Origin: JACVRW01 sp963808545 | GTDB taxonomy: Bacteria > Actinomycetota > Thermoleophilia > Solirubrobacterales > Thermoleophilaceae | DNA length: 64,000 nt | Assembly: GCA_963808545.1 (NCBI GenBank) | Contig: CAWEGB010000010.1 | Span: 62,001-126,000, forward strand | Reading direction: 5' to 3' | In this document: positions 7,971 to 16,922 of the stretch, one piece after another | Numbering within the stretch: the first letter of the stretch is position 1 | How the letters are laid out: every line of letters begins with the position of its first letter | The notes under the pieces: model-generated | The model's input: the letters and a program-made list of their open reading frames with translations, nothing else | What the model was told of the DNA's origin: nothing | The model's database searches: none | Translations under genes and position numbers: made by a program

Positions 7971-8861
7971 ATGCGCTGGACCTTCTTCCTCCGCGAGGCG
8001 CTGCGCGGCCTGCGCCGCAGCTCCGCGCCGGCCCTGGCCGCCCTGCTCACGGTGTTGCTCACCGCGCTGGTGCTGGGCGTGTTCATCCCCATCGTCCAGG
8101 CCACCACGGGCACCGCCAACGAGGTGCGCAGCCGGGTGGTGGTGGACGTCTACGTCAAGGACTCGGCCACGCAGGTGGAGCAGGCGGAGCTCAAGCAGGC
8201 CCTCGAGACCACCTCCAACGTGAAGTCGGTGGAGTTCATCTCCAAGGGCGAGGCCCTCGCCCGCGCTCAGGAGAAGAACCCGCGGGCCTTCCGGGAGGGC
8301 GCCGAGCTGCTCGGATCGAACCCGCTGCCCGCCTCGTTCCGCGTCACGCCCGAGGACCCCGACCGGCTCGACGACATCGTCAGCCGGCTCGAGGCCGGGA
8401 GCGGGCCGCAGCTGGCCGCCGTCGACGAGGTGCGCGACCGCGAGGAGGACACCGACGAGATCCTCTCGGCCACCGGGCTGGTCAAGGCCCTGACCGCCGG
8501 GCTCGCCGTGTTGCTCGTGTTCGCGTCGGTGGCCCTGATCGCCAACACGATCAGGTTGTCGGTGTTCGCACGCAGGCGCGAGGTCGAGGTGATGAAGCTG
8601 GTCGGCGCCACCAACTGGTTCATCCGCTGGCCATTCGTGATCGAGGGAGTGATCGTCGGCTTCTTCGGCGGGTTGCTGGCGGTGCTTCTGCTGCTGGTGG
8701 CCAAGGAGACCTTCATCGACCCGCTGTCGGAACGCTTCGAGTTGCTGGCCGCACCGGAGACGATCGACTTCCCACTGCTGGTGATCGTCCTCATGCTGGC
8801 CTGCATCGCGGTGTCGGCGCTCGGCAGCGGCATCACGCTGCGGCGCTTCCTGCGCGTCTGA
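7971..8861 (+). CDS. ftsX: Cell division permease-like protein FtsX
   Basis: Membrane partner of FtsE. The 296 residues show a cytoplasmic start (LREALRGLRRSS), first helix about 20-45, a large extracellular domain about 46-160 (the part that contacts peptidoglycan-hydrolase activators in other species), and three C-terminal helices about 167-190, 220-245 and 262-285. RRREVEVMKLVGATNWFIR lies in the cytoplasmic loop, as in the MacB-FtsX fold. The ATG at 7971 follows the ftsE stop closely with TGAGG acting as ribosome site. No hydrolase such as RipC is next door; an S41 peptidase gene follows instead. Confidence 0.95.
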   Translation: MRWTFFLREALRGLRRSSAPALAALLTVLLTALVLGVFIPIVQATTGTANEVRSRVVVDVYVKDSATQVEQAELKQALETTSNVKSVEFISKGEALARAQEKNPRAFREGAELLGSNPLPASFRVTPEDPDRLDDIVSRLEAGSGPQLAAVDEVRDREEDTDEILSATGLVKALTAGLAVLLVFASVALIANTIRLSVFARRREVEVMKLVGATNWFIRWPFVIEGVIVGFFGGLLAVLLLLVAKETFIDPLSERFELLAAPETIDFPLLVIVLMLACIAVSALGSGITLRRFLRV

Positions 8862-8908
8862 GCCGGCTTTAAGCCCGCTTTCGGCCCGCCACTAATCTGG
8901 TTGGTCGC

Positions 8909-10087
8909 ATGAACTCGGCTCGCTCCGCACTGGTGGCCTTCCTGTGCGCGGTCTTCGCGCTGTTCGTCGGCATCTGGCTCGGCGGCCATCCCGAGCGGCT
9001 CCCGGGCCCGATCCAGGACGCCTTCGTGGACGAGGATCGTGCCCTGCGGGCCGAGGTGATCGACTCGATCGAGAAGAACTTCTACAAGCCGGTCGACGAG
9101 GAGGAGCTCGACGACGCCTCACTCAAGGGGATCGTCGACTCGCTCGAGGACCCCTTCTCGCACTACCTCACCCCCAAGGAGGCGGCCCGCTTCGACGAGT
9201 CGGTGAGCGGCGAGTTCGAAGGCGTGGGCATGAACGTCGAGGAGGACCGTCGCGGCCTCAAGGTGCTGCGCGTGTTCGACAACGCTCCCGCCGCTCAGGC
9301 GGGCATCAAGCCGGGCGACCTCATCGTCGAGGTCGACGGCCGCTCGCTGGCCGGCGTGAACAGCGACGTGGCCACGAGCCGCATCAAGGGCCCGTCCGGC
9401 ACCAGCGTCCGGCTGCGCGTGCTGAGCCCCGGAGACGACGCCACCCGCCGGGTCAGCGTGGAGCGCGAGCGCATCGAGGTGCCTGTGGCCAGCGGACGCA
9501 TCGTCGAGCGCGACGGACAGAAGGCCGGCGTGGTGGAGCTCACCGGCTTCAGCGCCGGAGCCCACGGCCTCCTCAAGGCCGAGATCGAGAAGCTTCTCGA
9601 GCAGGGCGCCGAGGGGATCGTGCTCGACCTGCGCGGCAACGGCGGAGGGCTGCTCTCCGAGGCCGTGCTCGTCTCCAGCATCTTCGTGGAGGACGGCGAG
9701 ATCGTCTCGGTGAGAGGTCGCTCTCGCTCGGAGCGCACGCAGGAAGCCCAGGGCGACGCCATCGACGAGGACATCCCGGTCGTGGTGCTGGTGGACGGCG
9801 GCAGCGCGAGCGCCTCGGAGATCGTGACCGGCGCGCTGCGCGACCTGGATCGCGCCACGATCGTTGGCACGCGCACCTTCGGCAAGGGCCTGGTGCAGGA
9901 GGTGGAGCGGCTGTCCAACGGCGGCGTGCTGGACCTCACGGTGGCCAACTACTACCTGCCCGACGGCAAGACGATCACCAAGGCCGGGATCAAGCCCCAG
10001 GTCAAGGCCCAGGACGATCCGGACACCGAGCGCGACGAGGCGCTGCCCGCCGCGATCGACACGCTGCTCGCCCCGTCGTCAAGATGA
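8909..10087 (+). CDS. S41 family C-terminal processing peptidase
   Basis: Serine-lysine protease of the CtpA/Prc family, anchored by one N-terminal helix (about 7-26) with the enzyme outside the membrane. Order in 392 residues: helix; cap/N-domain with SLEDPFSHYLTPKE; PDZ domain about 95-165 (NAPAAQAGIKPGDLIVEVDG); S41 core with DLRGNGGG. The catalytic pair is probably Ser301 (GGSASASE) and Lys326 (TFGKGLVQ), whose spacing of 25 matches E. coli Prc. The product probably trims secreted or membrane proteins; placement after ftsEX suggests a cell-envelope role. Its stop overlaps the RNase R start (ATGA). Confidence 0.93.
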   Translation: MNSARSALVAFLCAVFALFVGIWLGGHPERLPGPIQDAFVDEDRALRAEVIDSIEKNFYKPVDEEELDDASLKGIVDSLEDPFSHYLTPKEAARFDESVSGEFEGVGMNVEEDRRGLKVLRVFDNAPAAQAGIKPGDLIVEVDGRSLAGVNSDVATSRIKGPSGTSVRLRVLSPGDDATRRVSVERERIEVPVASGRIVERDGQKAGVVELTGFSAGAHGLLKAEIEKLLEQGAEGIVLDLRGNGGGLLSEAVLVSSIFVEDGEIVSVRGRSRSERTQEAQGDAIDEDIPVVVLVDGGSASASEIVTGALRDLDRATIVGTRTFGKGLVQEVERLSNGGVLDLTVANYYLPDGKTITKAGIKPQVKAQDDPDTERDEALPAAIDTLLAPSSR

Positions 10088-11793
10088 GATCAGCCGCGAT
10101 GCGGCTTCACCAGCCGCTGGTGGCCGTGCTGAACAAGCGCGGCCGCTTCCTCGTGGCCGAGCCCCTGTTCGGCCGCGGCCCGCGCACCGCGGTGGAGCCG
10201 CGCGGCGCGGGCAGCGGTGACCTCGTGGTGGTGGGCTCGGGCAAGCGGGGCGCCCGCGTGATTCGCATCCTCGGTCGCCCCGACCGCGCCCGCGACGTGC
10301 TCGAGGGACTCATGCTCGACCGCGGGCTTCACCGCTCCTTTCCCCGCTCGGCGGAGGACGAGGCCGAGCACGCGGTGACGGATCCCTACGCCGCCGACGC
10401 CAGGGTCGACCTCACCGCGCTGCCCACGTTCACGGTCGACCCCGACGACGCGCAGGACTTCGACGACGCCATCTCGGCCACCCGCGAGGACGGGCACATC
10501 CGCCTGTGGGTCCATATCGCCGACGTGACCGCCTACCTGCGTCCAGGTGGGCCGCTCGAGGGCGAGGTCTTCCGGCGCTCCACCAGCGTCTACGTGCCCG
10601 GCGCTGTGGAGCCGATGCTGCCCGAGGCGCTGTCCAACCGCGCCTGCTCGCTGCGACCCGGCGAGGAACGCCTGGCCGTCACGGTCGAGATGGAGATGCA
10701 CGGGTCGGAGGCCCGCAGCGTGGCCTTCCATCGCTCGCGCATCCGCAGCGACCGCCGGCTCACGTACGGGGAGGTGGACGCCATCTTCGACGGGCGCGAC
10801 CGGGCGGAGGGCCCATGGGCGAAGGCGCTGGAGGCTGCCCGCGAGGTGTCGGCAGCGTTGCGCGACAAGCGTGACTCGCTGGAGCTCGGCAGCTCCGAAC
10901 CCAGCTTCGAGTTCGACTCAGAGGGCAACGTGACCGGCTTGCGGCGTGAAGCGCAGACCGAGTCGCACTCGCTGATCGAGCAGCTGATGGTCCTCGCCAA
11001 CGAGCAGGTGGCGGGCTACCTGGCCGACCACCGGCTGCCCACCCTCTACCGGGTGCACGAACGGCCGGAGCCGAGCTCGGTCGTGTTCCTCGCCGATCAG
11101 CTCGCGAGCCTCGACCTGCCCACCCCGCCGCTCCCGAAGAACCCCACGCCGCAGCAGGCCGCCGACCTGGCCACCGAGATGTCGCATCTGGTGGCGGACT
11201 ACTCCGACGGACGGGTGGCACCCGGAATCCTCGTGCTGCGCTCGCTCAAGCAGGCCTCGTACTCGCCGCGCAACCTTGGACATGCGGGGCTCTCGAGCCC
11301 GCGCTACTGCCACTTCACCTCGCCGATCCGGCGCTACCCCGACGTGGTCGTTCACCGCGCGCTCCTCCAGGGGCTGGGCATCGACCACACCGCGGCCCCG
11401 GCCCACGAGCTCGACGAGGCTGCGGTGCTGACCTCGGCCGCAGAGCGCGCCGCGATGCAGGTGGAGCGGGCGGCGGACGACGTCTGCCTCGCTTTCCTGC
11501 TCGACCGGGTGCTGTCCGAGAGTGACCTGGGCGAGCCGCCGTCGTTCGAGGGCGAGGTGGTGGGGCTGATCGAGAAGGGAGCCTTCGTGCGCTTCGGCGA
11601 GGAGGGCTTCGAGGGCTTCCTCCCCGTCCGCCGCCTGCGCGACTGGTGGGTTCTCAACGAGCTCGGCACCGCCCTCGAGGCGGACGGCTCGGGTCGCCGG
11701 CTGCGCCTCGGTGACTCGATCGAGGTCACGGTCGATCGGGTGGAGACCGCCCGCGGCCGCGTGGATCTATCCCCGGCCGGTGCATACTCGTAG
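10084..11793 (+). CDS. rnr: RNase R / RNase II family exoribonuclease
   Basis: 3'-to-5' exoribonuclease. The 569-residue product has a shortened N-terminal cold-shock region (LNKRGRFLVAEP), the RNB catalytic domain with TVDPDDAQDFDDAIS (the acidic cluster that binds Mg2+) and VHIADVTAYL, the late motif YCHFTSPIRRYPD, and a C-terminal S1 domain (FEGEVVGLIEKGAFVRF). It lacks the Lys-rich tail of E. coli RNase R. The start ATG overlaps the peptidase stop by four bases, and smpB begins two bases after its stop. That proximity supports a role in decay of the non-stop mRNAs released by trans-translation. Confidence 0.93.
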   Translation: MRSAAMRLHQPLVAVLNKRGRFLVAEPLFGRGPRTAVEPRGAGSGDLVVVGSGKRGARVIRILGRPDRARDVLEGLMLDRGLHRSFPRSAEDEAEHAVTDPYAADARVDLTALPTFTVDPDDAQDFDDAISATREDGHIRLWVHIADVTAYLRPGGPLEGEVFRRSTSVYVPGAVEPMLPEALSNRACSLRPGEERLAVTVEMEMHGSEARSVAFHRSRIRSDRRLTYGEVDAIFDGRDRAEGPWAKALEAAREVSAALRDKRDSLELGSSEPSFEFDSEGNVTGLRREAQTESHSLIEQLMVLANEQVAGYLADHRLPTLYRVHERPEPSSVVFLADQLASLDLPTPPLPKNPTPQQAADLATEMSHLVADYSDGRVAPGILVLRSLKQASYSPRNLGHAGLSSPRYCHFTSPIRRYPDVVVHRALLQGLGIDHTAAPAHELDEAAVLTSAAERAAMQVERAADDVCLAFLLDRVLSESDLGEPPSFEGEVVGLIEKGAFVRFGEEGFEGFLPVRRLRDWWVLNELGTALEADGSGRRLRLGDSIEVTVDRVETARGRVDLSPAGAYS

Positions 11794-11795
11794 CG

Positions 11796-12269
11796 ATGGC
11801 CAAGAAGGGAAAGCGCAAGGCGGCGGCGGGCGACGTGGCCACCAACCGGCAGGCGGGCTTTCGCTACAACCTGCTCGAGAAGGTGGAGGCGGGCGTCGTG
11901 CTGCAGGGATCCGAGGTCAAGTCGCTGCGCAACGGCGGCGCCCAGATGAAGGACTCCTACGCCGACGTGCGCGACGGCGAGGTCTGGCTGCACAACATGC
12001 ACATCGCGCCCTACGGGCCCGCCCGCGAGAACCACGACCCCGACCGCTCCCGCAAGCTGCTGCTGCACCGGCGCGAGATCGAGCGGCTGATCGGCAAGAC
12101 CGCCGAGAAGGGCCTCACCCTGGTGCCCACCCGCCTCTACTTCAACGGGTCGCGCGCCAAGGTGGAGATCGCGCTGGCCAAGGGCAAGGAGATGCACGAC
12201 AAGCGCCGCTCGATCAAGGACCGCGAGCAGAAGCGCGAGATCGACCGGGCAATGTCGGAGCGCCACTGA
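11796..12269 (+). CDS. smpB: tmRNA-binding protein SmpB
   Basis: Binds the tRNA-like domain of tmRNA and carries it into stalled ribosomes. The 157 residues have the OB-barrel core: ATNRQAGFRYNLLEKVEAGVVLQGSEVKSLR, DSYADVRDGEVWLHNMHI, then KLLLHRREIERL and KGLTLVPTRLYF, followed by the basic C-terminal tail (DKRRSIKDREQKREIDRAM) that enters the mRNA channel. A Lys-rich start (AKKGKRKAA) is usual. The partner RNA ssrA lies 4.7 kb downstream on the same strand. The HAD gene starts at the very next base after the stop. Confidence 0.97.
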   Translation: MAKKGKRKAAAGDVATNRQAGFRYNLLEKVEAGVVLQGSEVKSLRNGGAQMKDSYADVRDGEVWLHNMHIAPYGPARENHDPDRSRKLLLHRREIERLIGKTAEKGLTLVPTRLYFNGSRAKVEIALAKGKEMHDKRRSIKDREQKREIDRAMSERH

Positions 12270-12917
12270 GTGCGCGGCTGGGCCGGGCAGGCCATCCTGT
12301 TCGATCTGGACGGGGTGCTGATCGACTCGATCGCCGCCAGCGAGCGGATCTGGCGCCGCTGGGGCGACCGCCACGGCGTGGACCGCACGCGCCTGGACGC
12401 CACCATCCACAACGGCTCCGCGTTCGACAGCGTCACCGTCCTGGCGCCCGGCCTCGACGCGGCGGCCGAGGCCCACGCGCTCGAGGCGGAGCAGGTGGCG
12501 GACACCGAGGGAGTGGTGCCGCTTCCCGGCGCGACCGAGCTGCTGGACGCGCTCCCGTCCCGCCGCTGGGCGATCGTCACCGGGGGCACCGTGCCGCTCG
12601 CGCACGCGCGCATCGCCGCCGCCGGGCTGCCACGGCCGGAAGCGCTCCTCACCTTCGACCACGTGGAGCACGGCAAGCCGGCCCCTGACGGCTACGTGGC
12701 GGCGGCCGACCGCCTGGGCGTGGCGCCGGCGGACTGCCTGGTGGTGGAGAACGCCCCGGCAGGCGTGGCCGCGGGCCGGGCTGCCGGGGCGACGGTGCTC
12801 GCGCTGCTCACCACCCACGGCCGCGACGAGCTCGCGGAGGCGCAGCTCGCCGCGCCCAACCTGAGCGCGGTGCGCCTGCTCGCGGCGGATCCGCCGCGGC
12901 TCGAGCTCACCGGCTGA
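12270..12917 (+). CDS. HAD-IA family hydrolase (sugar-phosphatase-like)
   Basis: This 215-residue protein of the haloacid dehalogenase superfamily, subfamily IA, has motif I FDLDGVLIDS (nucleophile and acid Asp), motif II at IVTGG, the conserved Lys in EHGKPAPDGY, and motif III VVENAPAGVAAGRAAG. The small helical cap after motif I and the overall likeness to GPP / YfbT-type enzymes suggest a phosphatase for small sugar phosphates; the substrate cannot be told from sequence. GTG 12270 follows the smpB stop directly, so expression is probably coupled. The last 11 bases overlap the convergent GNAT gene. Confidence 0.88.
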   Translation: MRGWAGQAILFDLDGVLIDSIAASERIWRRWGDRHGVDRTRLDATIHNGSAFDSVTVLAPGLDAAAEAHALEAEQVADTEGVVPLPGATELLDALPSRRWAIVTGGTVPLAHARIAAAGLPRPEALLTFDHVEHGKPAPDGYVAAADRLGVAPADCLVVENAPAGVAAGRAAGATVLALLTTHGRDELAEAQLAAPNLSAVRLLAADPPRLELTG

Positions 12918-13350
12918 GGGACTTGCGCAGGTGGATAAGGGGGCCGGAGTCCCCGGGAGGCTCGTACTCCTCCCAGCCCAGGTGCTCGTAGAGAGCGCGG
13001 TTCTCGGTCATCTTCTCGTGGGTGTAGAGCCGCAGCTCGGGCAGCGCAAGCTCGCGCGCCCGGTCGGCGGCGAACTCGAGCAGCGTGCCGCCGATGCCCT
13101 CGCCCTGCCGCTCGGGCGCCACCGCGACGTTGCGGATGAGCAGGTGATCGGAGTGAGGGTGAATCACGATCACGCCGGCCGGCGAGCCGTCCACCGCCAG
13201 ATAGGTGTGACCGGCGGCGATATCGGCCGAGTGATCGTCGTCCATCGGGCCGGGTCGCTGACCGATGCGGTCCAGGTAGTGCCCGTAGGCACGGTCGACG
13301 ACCGCAGCCACGGCGCCGGCGTCGGACGGTCCGGCGGGCCGGATCTCCAT
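12907..13350 (-). CDS. GNAT family N-acetyltransferase
   Basis: The 147-residue product has the GNAT fold: EIRPAGPSDAGAVAAVVDRAY at the start, then strand LLIRNVAVAPERQGEGIGGTLLEFA, the acetyl-CoA pyrophosphate loop (Q-x-x-G-x-G), and LRLYTHEKMTENRALYEHLGWEEYE near the end. The acceptor substrate is unknown. ATG 13350 overlaps the response-regulator stop (TGATG), making this the last gene of the PspC-type signalling operon. It converges on the HAD gene with an 11-base overlap. Whether it belongs to the stress response or is only a passenger is unclear. Confidence 0.88.
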   Translation of the reverse strand: MEIRPAGPSDAGAVAAVVDRAYGHYLDRIGQRPGPMDDDHSADIAAGHTYLAVDGSPAGVIVIHPHSDHLLIRNVAVAPERQGEGIGGTLLEFAADRARELALPELRLYTHEKMTENRALYEHLGWEEYEPPGDSGPLIHLRKSLSR

Positions 13351-13991
13351 CAGAGCCCCAGGCCGCGCTCGGTGGCCCAGCGCGTGAGCTCGTGGCGCGA
13401 GGACAGCTGGAGCTTTCGCAGCACCGAGGACACGTGGGCCTCCACCGTCTTCGGGGAGATGTCGAGGCGCAGGGCGATCTCCTTGTACATGTAGCCGCGC
13501 GCGATGTGCTGGAGCACCTCGCGCTCCCGCGGCGTGAGGTCGTCGAGCTCCGACTCCGGCTGGGGCGCCGGGCCGGCGAAGGCGTCGAGCACGAACCCGG
13601 CCAGCCGCGGCGAGAAGAAGGCGTCGCCGTCGTTGACTCGCCGGACCGCGGCGGCCAGCTCCTCGCCCGAGATGCTCTTGGTCACGTAGCCGCGGGCGCC
13701 CGCCCGGATCACGGCGATCACGTCCTCGGCGGCGTCGGACACAGACAGCGCCAGGAAGCACGGCGGCTGCTCGGTGGCCGCGCTCACCTGGCGGATCACC
13801 TGCACCCCGCCGCCGTCCGGCATGTGCACGTCCAGCAGGACCACGTCAGGGCGGTCCGCCGCTATGGCCTCCACCGCCTCGGCCACGCCGCCGGCCTCGC
13901 CCACCACCTCGAGCAGGGTCTCGAGCTCGGCTCGGACGCCGGCCCGGAAGAGCTGGTGGTCGTCCACGATCAGAACTCGCGGCGCGCTCAA
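13350..13991 (-). CDS. NarL/LuxR-type response regulator
   Basis: The 213-residue DNA-binding response regulator has a receiver domain (1-120) with acidic pocket D10/D11, phospho-acceptor D54 in LLDVHMPDGGG, and conserved Lys in YVTKSISG. A C-terminal LuxR helix-turn-helix follows (DLTPREREVLQHIARGYMYKEIALRL, then KTVEAHVSSVLRKL). It overlaps the upstream kinase gene by 4 bases, so the pair is co-translated. Target promoters probably include its own operon, starting near 16770, but no confident binding site could be defined. Confidence 0.95.
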   Translation of the reverse strand: MSAPRVLIVDDHQLFRAGVRAELETLLEVVGEAGGVAEAVEAIAADRPDVVLLDVHMPDGGGVQVIRQVSAATEQPPCFLALSVSDAAEDVIAVIRAGARGYVTKSISGEELAAAVRRVNDGDAFFSPRLAGFVLDAFAGPAPQPESELDDLTPREREVLQHIARGYMYKEIALRLDISPKTVEAHVSSVLRKLQLSSRHELTRWATERGLGL

Positions 13992-15325
13992 CCTCGCTCC
14001 TCCAGGAGCAGCTCAACCTCGGTTCCGGTGTCGGCGGTGCTCGTGATCGTGGCCCGCCCGCCGTGGCGTCGCATACGGCCGACGATCGACTCGCTCACCC
14101 CGCGCCGGTCCTCCGGCACGGCGGCCGGGTCGAAGCCCGGCCCGCGGTCGCGGATGAACACCTGAGTGCGGCCGTCCGCGCTCTCCCCGTACACGTCCAC
14201 CGGCGAGCCCTCGCCGAACTTCGCCGCGTTGGTCATCGCCTCGCGGGCCGCGGCCACCACCGCCTCGAGCCCCGGGTCGAGCTCGCGGTCGCCCACGATC
14301 ACCACCTCCACCGGCACCCCGTGGCGACGTTCGACGTCGGCGGCGGCCGCCTCCAGCGCGGGCGCCAGGCGGGCGGCTTGGCCGGGCGCCGGCCTGCCGG
14401 CGAGCCACGCGCGCAGCTCGCGCTCCTGGCGGCGAGCCAGCGTGGCCACCTCCTGGGGATCATCGCTGCTGCGCTGCACCATCGCGAGCGTCTGGAGGAC
14501 CGAGTCGTGAAGGTGCGCGGCCACCTCGGCGCGCTCCTGAGAACGGATGCGCTCCGAGCGCTCGCTGGTGAGCGAGCGAACCAGACGCAGGATGAAGGGA
14601 GCGAAGATGATGCCCAGCACCACCACTGCCACCAGCACCGAGAGGAGCACGTCCCGCGCCGCGCTCAGCGCCCCCGTGGTCTGCAGGAAGACCAGCCCGG
14701 CGGCCAGCACCAGGGCTATGCCGATGCTCGTGCGGGAGATCGAGGCGGCGGTGCGCCGGCCCTCGGGGCCGGCGAGATCGCGCAGCGCGGTCGGTGACCG
14801 CTCGGGGGCCGGCGGGGGCGAGGAGACCGGCCGGGCAGCCGACTCCGGCGCCACCAGCGTGGCGCTGGGTGGAGCCTCCGGCTCGGGCGCCTTCCTCGTG
14901 CCGAGCGACGATCGCCAGATCAGCGCTCCTCCGCTCGCCACGAGCACGAGCGGCCAGACGATCGCGTCCGAGAACCAGATCCCGAGCGCCCGGAAGATCA
15001 ACAGGGCGCTCAACAGCAGTAGTCCGGTGCCGAGCGCCACCTCCACCGCCGCCCGGCCGGTCGGGACGCCGCGCGGTGAGACGACGTCCGCGTCGCCCCG
15101 CGGGATGAGCAGCCAGCCGAGCGCGTAGGCCACCAGGCCCAGGCCGCCGGCCGCCGCGGTGACCACGAAGCCGAAGCGCACGAGCCACACGTCGATGCCG
15201 TAGCGGCGCGCGATGCCGGCGGCCACGCCGCCGAGCCAGCGGCCCTCGCGATCGCGCCGGAGCAGCCCGCTGCCGCTGTGCTCACGGCTGGAGGCCGGCG
15301 GGTGGCCGGCTCCGGAGGCGCTCAT
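13988..15325 (-). CDS. PspC-domain sensor histidine kinase
   Basis: The 445-residue membrane kinase opens with a PspC domain (about 18-75: GLLRRDREGRWLGGVAAGIARRYGIDVWLVR, then a membrane helix and LLIPRG). About three to four further helices run between 85 and 245. A HisKA_3 dimerisation helix follows (AAHLHDSVLQTLAMVQ, His phospho-acceptor in LHDSV), then an ATPase domain with N-box REAMTNAAKF, G1 RDRGPGFDP and G2 GVSESIVGRM. This is the layout of actinobacterial PspC-kinase/LuxR pairs linked to cell-envelope stress. It starts at ATG 15325, overlapping the small membrane gene stop (ATGA), and ends inside the response-regulator start. Confidence 0.92.
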   Translation of the reverse strand: MSASGAGHPPASSREHSGSGLLRRDREGRWLGGVAAGIARRYGIDVWLVRFGFVVTAAAGGLGLVAYALGWLLIPRGDADVVSPRGVPTGRAAVEVALGTGLLLLSALLIFRALGIWFSDAIVWPLVLVASGGALIWRSSLGTRKAPEPEAPPSATLVAPESAARPVSSPPPAPERSPTALRDLAGPEGRRTAASISRTSIGIALVLAAGLVFLQTTGALSAARDVLLSVLVAVVVLGIIFAPFILRLVRSLTSERSERIRSQERAEVAAHLHDSVLQTLAMVQRSSDDPQEVATLARRQERELRAWLAGRPAPGQAARLAPALEAAAADVERRHGVPVEVVIVGDRELDPGLEAVVAAAREAMTNAAKFGEGSPVDVYGESADGRTQVFIRDRGPGFDPAAVPEDRRGVSESIVGRMRRHGGRATITSTADTGTEVELLLEERG

Positions 15326-15510
15326 CGCTCGCGGCTCAGCCCGCGCGCAAGCAGGATCGCCCCCGTCGCGGCGCAGGCGACGGGGGCGAACACGGCAAAG
15401 GTGAGCTCGAAGGCTCCGGTGGCGTCGAGGAGCAGCAGGGCGCCGAGGCACAGCACCGCGGCGCCCCCCACCACCGACGCGATCTCAGGCCTAGCCGCTC
15501 GCACGCTCAC
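15322..15510 (-). CDS. Small two-helix membrane protein in PspC operon
   Basis: A 62-residue hydrophobic protein: one helix about 11-30 (IASVVGGAAVLCLGALLLLD) and a second about 35-56, with a basic tail ending LSRER. GTG start at 15510 lies inside the end of the upstream PspC/LiaF-like gene (20-base overlap), and its stop overlaps the kinase start by four bases. This tight packing on both sides is the main reason to call it real. It resembles the small transmembrane companions found in PspC/LiaF operons and may modulate the kinase; that is inference. Confidence 0.65.
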   Translation of the reverse strand: MSVRAARPEIASVVGGAAVLCLGALLLLDATGAFELTFAVFAPVACAATGAILLARGLSRER

Positions 15511-16769
15511 CCGTGTCCAGGCAGGCGCTGTTGGTGCCCAGATCGCCGAACTCGTCCCGCCAGTTGTGACTATCGAACTCGTCGAACGGGGCGCTGCTCA
15601 GCGCGCTGCTCGCGTTGCCCACGAGCAGCTCGCCGACGCCGACGTCGGCGTCCACCACCAGCCGGCTGGTCTCCGGCGGGGCGTCTCTCGAGTCCTGGAA
15701 GTCCACGTCCACGCCGCCGTTGTCGGTGTCGAAGGCCGTGACGGCGCCGACCCCGACGTCGGCTGTCGTGGCTACGCAGACGTCGTCGGGCACGATCAGC
15801 TGCGCCTGACCCACGCCCGAGATCGATCTCGAGCGGGGTGTCCCCGGCCGGGAGCTCGGTGTCGCTCAGGTCGATCCGCAGCTCGCCCATGCCGAGCTCG
15901 TAGCGCTCGCGCAGGTCGGTCACCGAGGCCGGACGGTACTCGCGGTCGCCGATGCCGCCGTCGAGGTCGATTCCGGCAGCCTGGACCGTCCCGGCCGACA
16001 GGCCGAGCACGACGGCCGGCAGGATCAGCCAGCGCACGGGCCTGAAGAAGGCTCCGGCGACGATCGCCGCCCCTGCGCCGATCACCAGCGCGGCGACGAG
16101 CGCTCCGCCGCCGACCGCCGCGGCCCAGGCTCCGCCGACCGCGACGACTCCGCAGAGGACGATGACCCCGACTCCGAGCGCGGCTCGCCGGGCGATGTCC
16201 TTCGCCTCACCGCTCGGTCCCTCTCCGGAGACGAGCCACCAGACAAGGACACCGGCCGCGACCAGGAAGGCGAGGGGGATGAGAATCCCCGCAAAGAGAA
16301 GTCCACCGCCGAGAAGAAAGGGCCAGCTGATCAGCAGGAGCAGCACGACGCCGGCGATCACCAGGGCGCGATTGCGGCCCTCGGCCGGGACGGCCGCAGC
16401 GGTTGAGCCGCCGGGCTGCTCCGCCGGCATCAGCAACAGCGCCGCGATATACAGCAGCACTCCCGCTCCGCCGAACAGAGCCAGCACCACCGCGGCGATG
16501 CGGATGATCACCGGGTCGGTGTTGAAGTAGCGGGCGACGCCGGCGCACACGCCGCCGATCACCCGGCCGTCACGAGGCCTGACCAGGCGCCGCGCCGGAG
16601 GGGGCTCATAGCCGCCGCCGGCGCCGGCGCCGAGCGGCTGGGTGGGTGCTTCGTCCGCGGGCGCCTGCGGCCCCTCGGCCCGGGGATCCTCAGGCCCCTC
16701 GGCCCGCGGTTCGTCCGGCTGGGGCTGCTCTCGATCCTGGCTCTGCTCGTCCCTGTCGTCCACGGTCAT
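15491..16769 (-). pseudogene. PspC / LiaF-like membrane protein, frameshifted
   Basis: The first reading frame (start 16769) encodes an acidic Glu/Pro-rich tail of about 60 residues, a PspC domain (RDGRVIGGVCAGVARYF), several membrane helices, then the beginning of a LiaF/YvqF-like C-terminal domain (YELGMGELRIDLSDTELPAGD). At 15816-15818 the sequence has a CCC run (GGG on the coding strand). After it this frame degenerates into Arg/Gly-rich sequence ending at 15570. Removing one base restores the expected continuation in the frame that ends at 15491 (VGQAQLIVPDD, DVGVGAVTAFD, LVVDADVGVGELLVG), which matches the domain. So this is one gene with a one-base insertion: a true mutation, a sequencing error, or less likely a recoding site. 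It heads the signalling operon. Confidence 0.85.
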
Positions 16770-16904
16770 GCTGTCCTCCGATGGCTTTGCGTTTCGCGTG
16801 CCATCGAGACTGCCGCCACCCGGGCGATCTGCCTATTGGGAATGATCCTTAGGGAACGCTAGTCGGCATCCCCTAGATGACGAGCACGTGGGCCACACCC
16901 CCGC

Positions 16905-16910
16905 TAGAAT
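16905..16910 (+). promoter_or_regulatory. -10 box of ssrA promoter
   Basis: TAGAAT lies 12 bases before the predicted 5' end of tmRNA (G16923), a suitable distance for transcription to start close to the mature end. No good -35 hexamer was found at 16-18 bases; ATGACG at 16877-16882 is too far. The 150 bases between this and the divergent PspC gene otherwise hold two GGGAA repeats (about 16839-16857) of unclear meaning. Confidence 0.5.
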
Positions 16911-16922
16911 TGACCGTTGCAA

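Noticed and set aside
8944..10083. Upstream extension of the RNase R frame to 8944
   Set aside because: The first 380 codons are an Arg/Gly-rich out-of-frame reading of the S41 peptidase; real homology begins at ATG 10084, which overlaps the peptidase stop.
16839..16857. GGGAA direct repeat with 14-base period near the PspC promoter
   Set aside because: Possible response-regulator site, but five-base repeats are expected by chance and no third copy is present.
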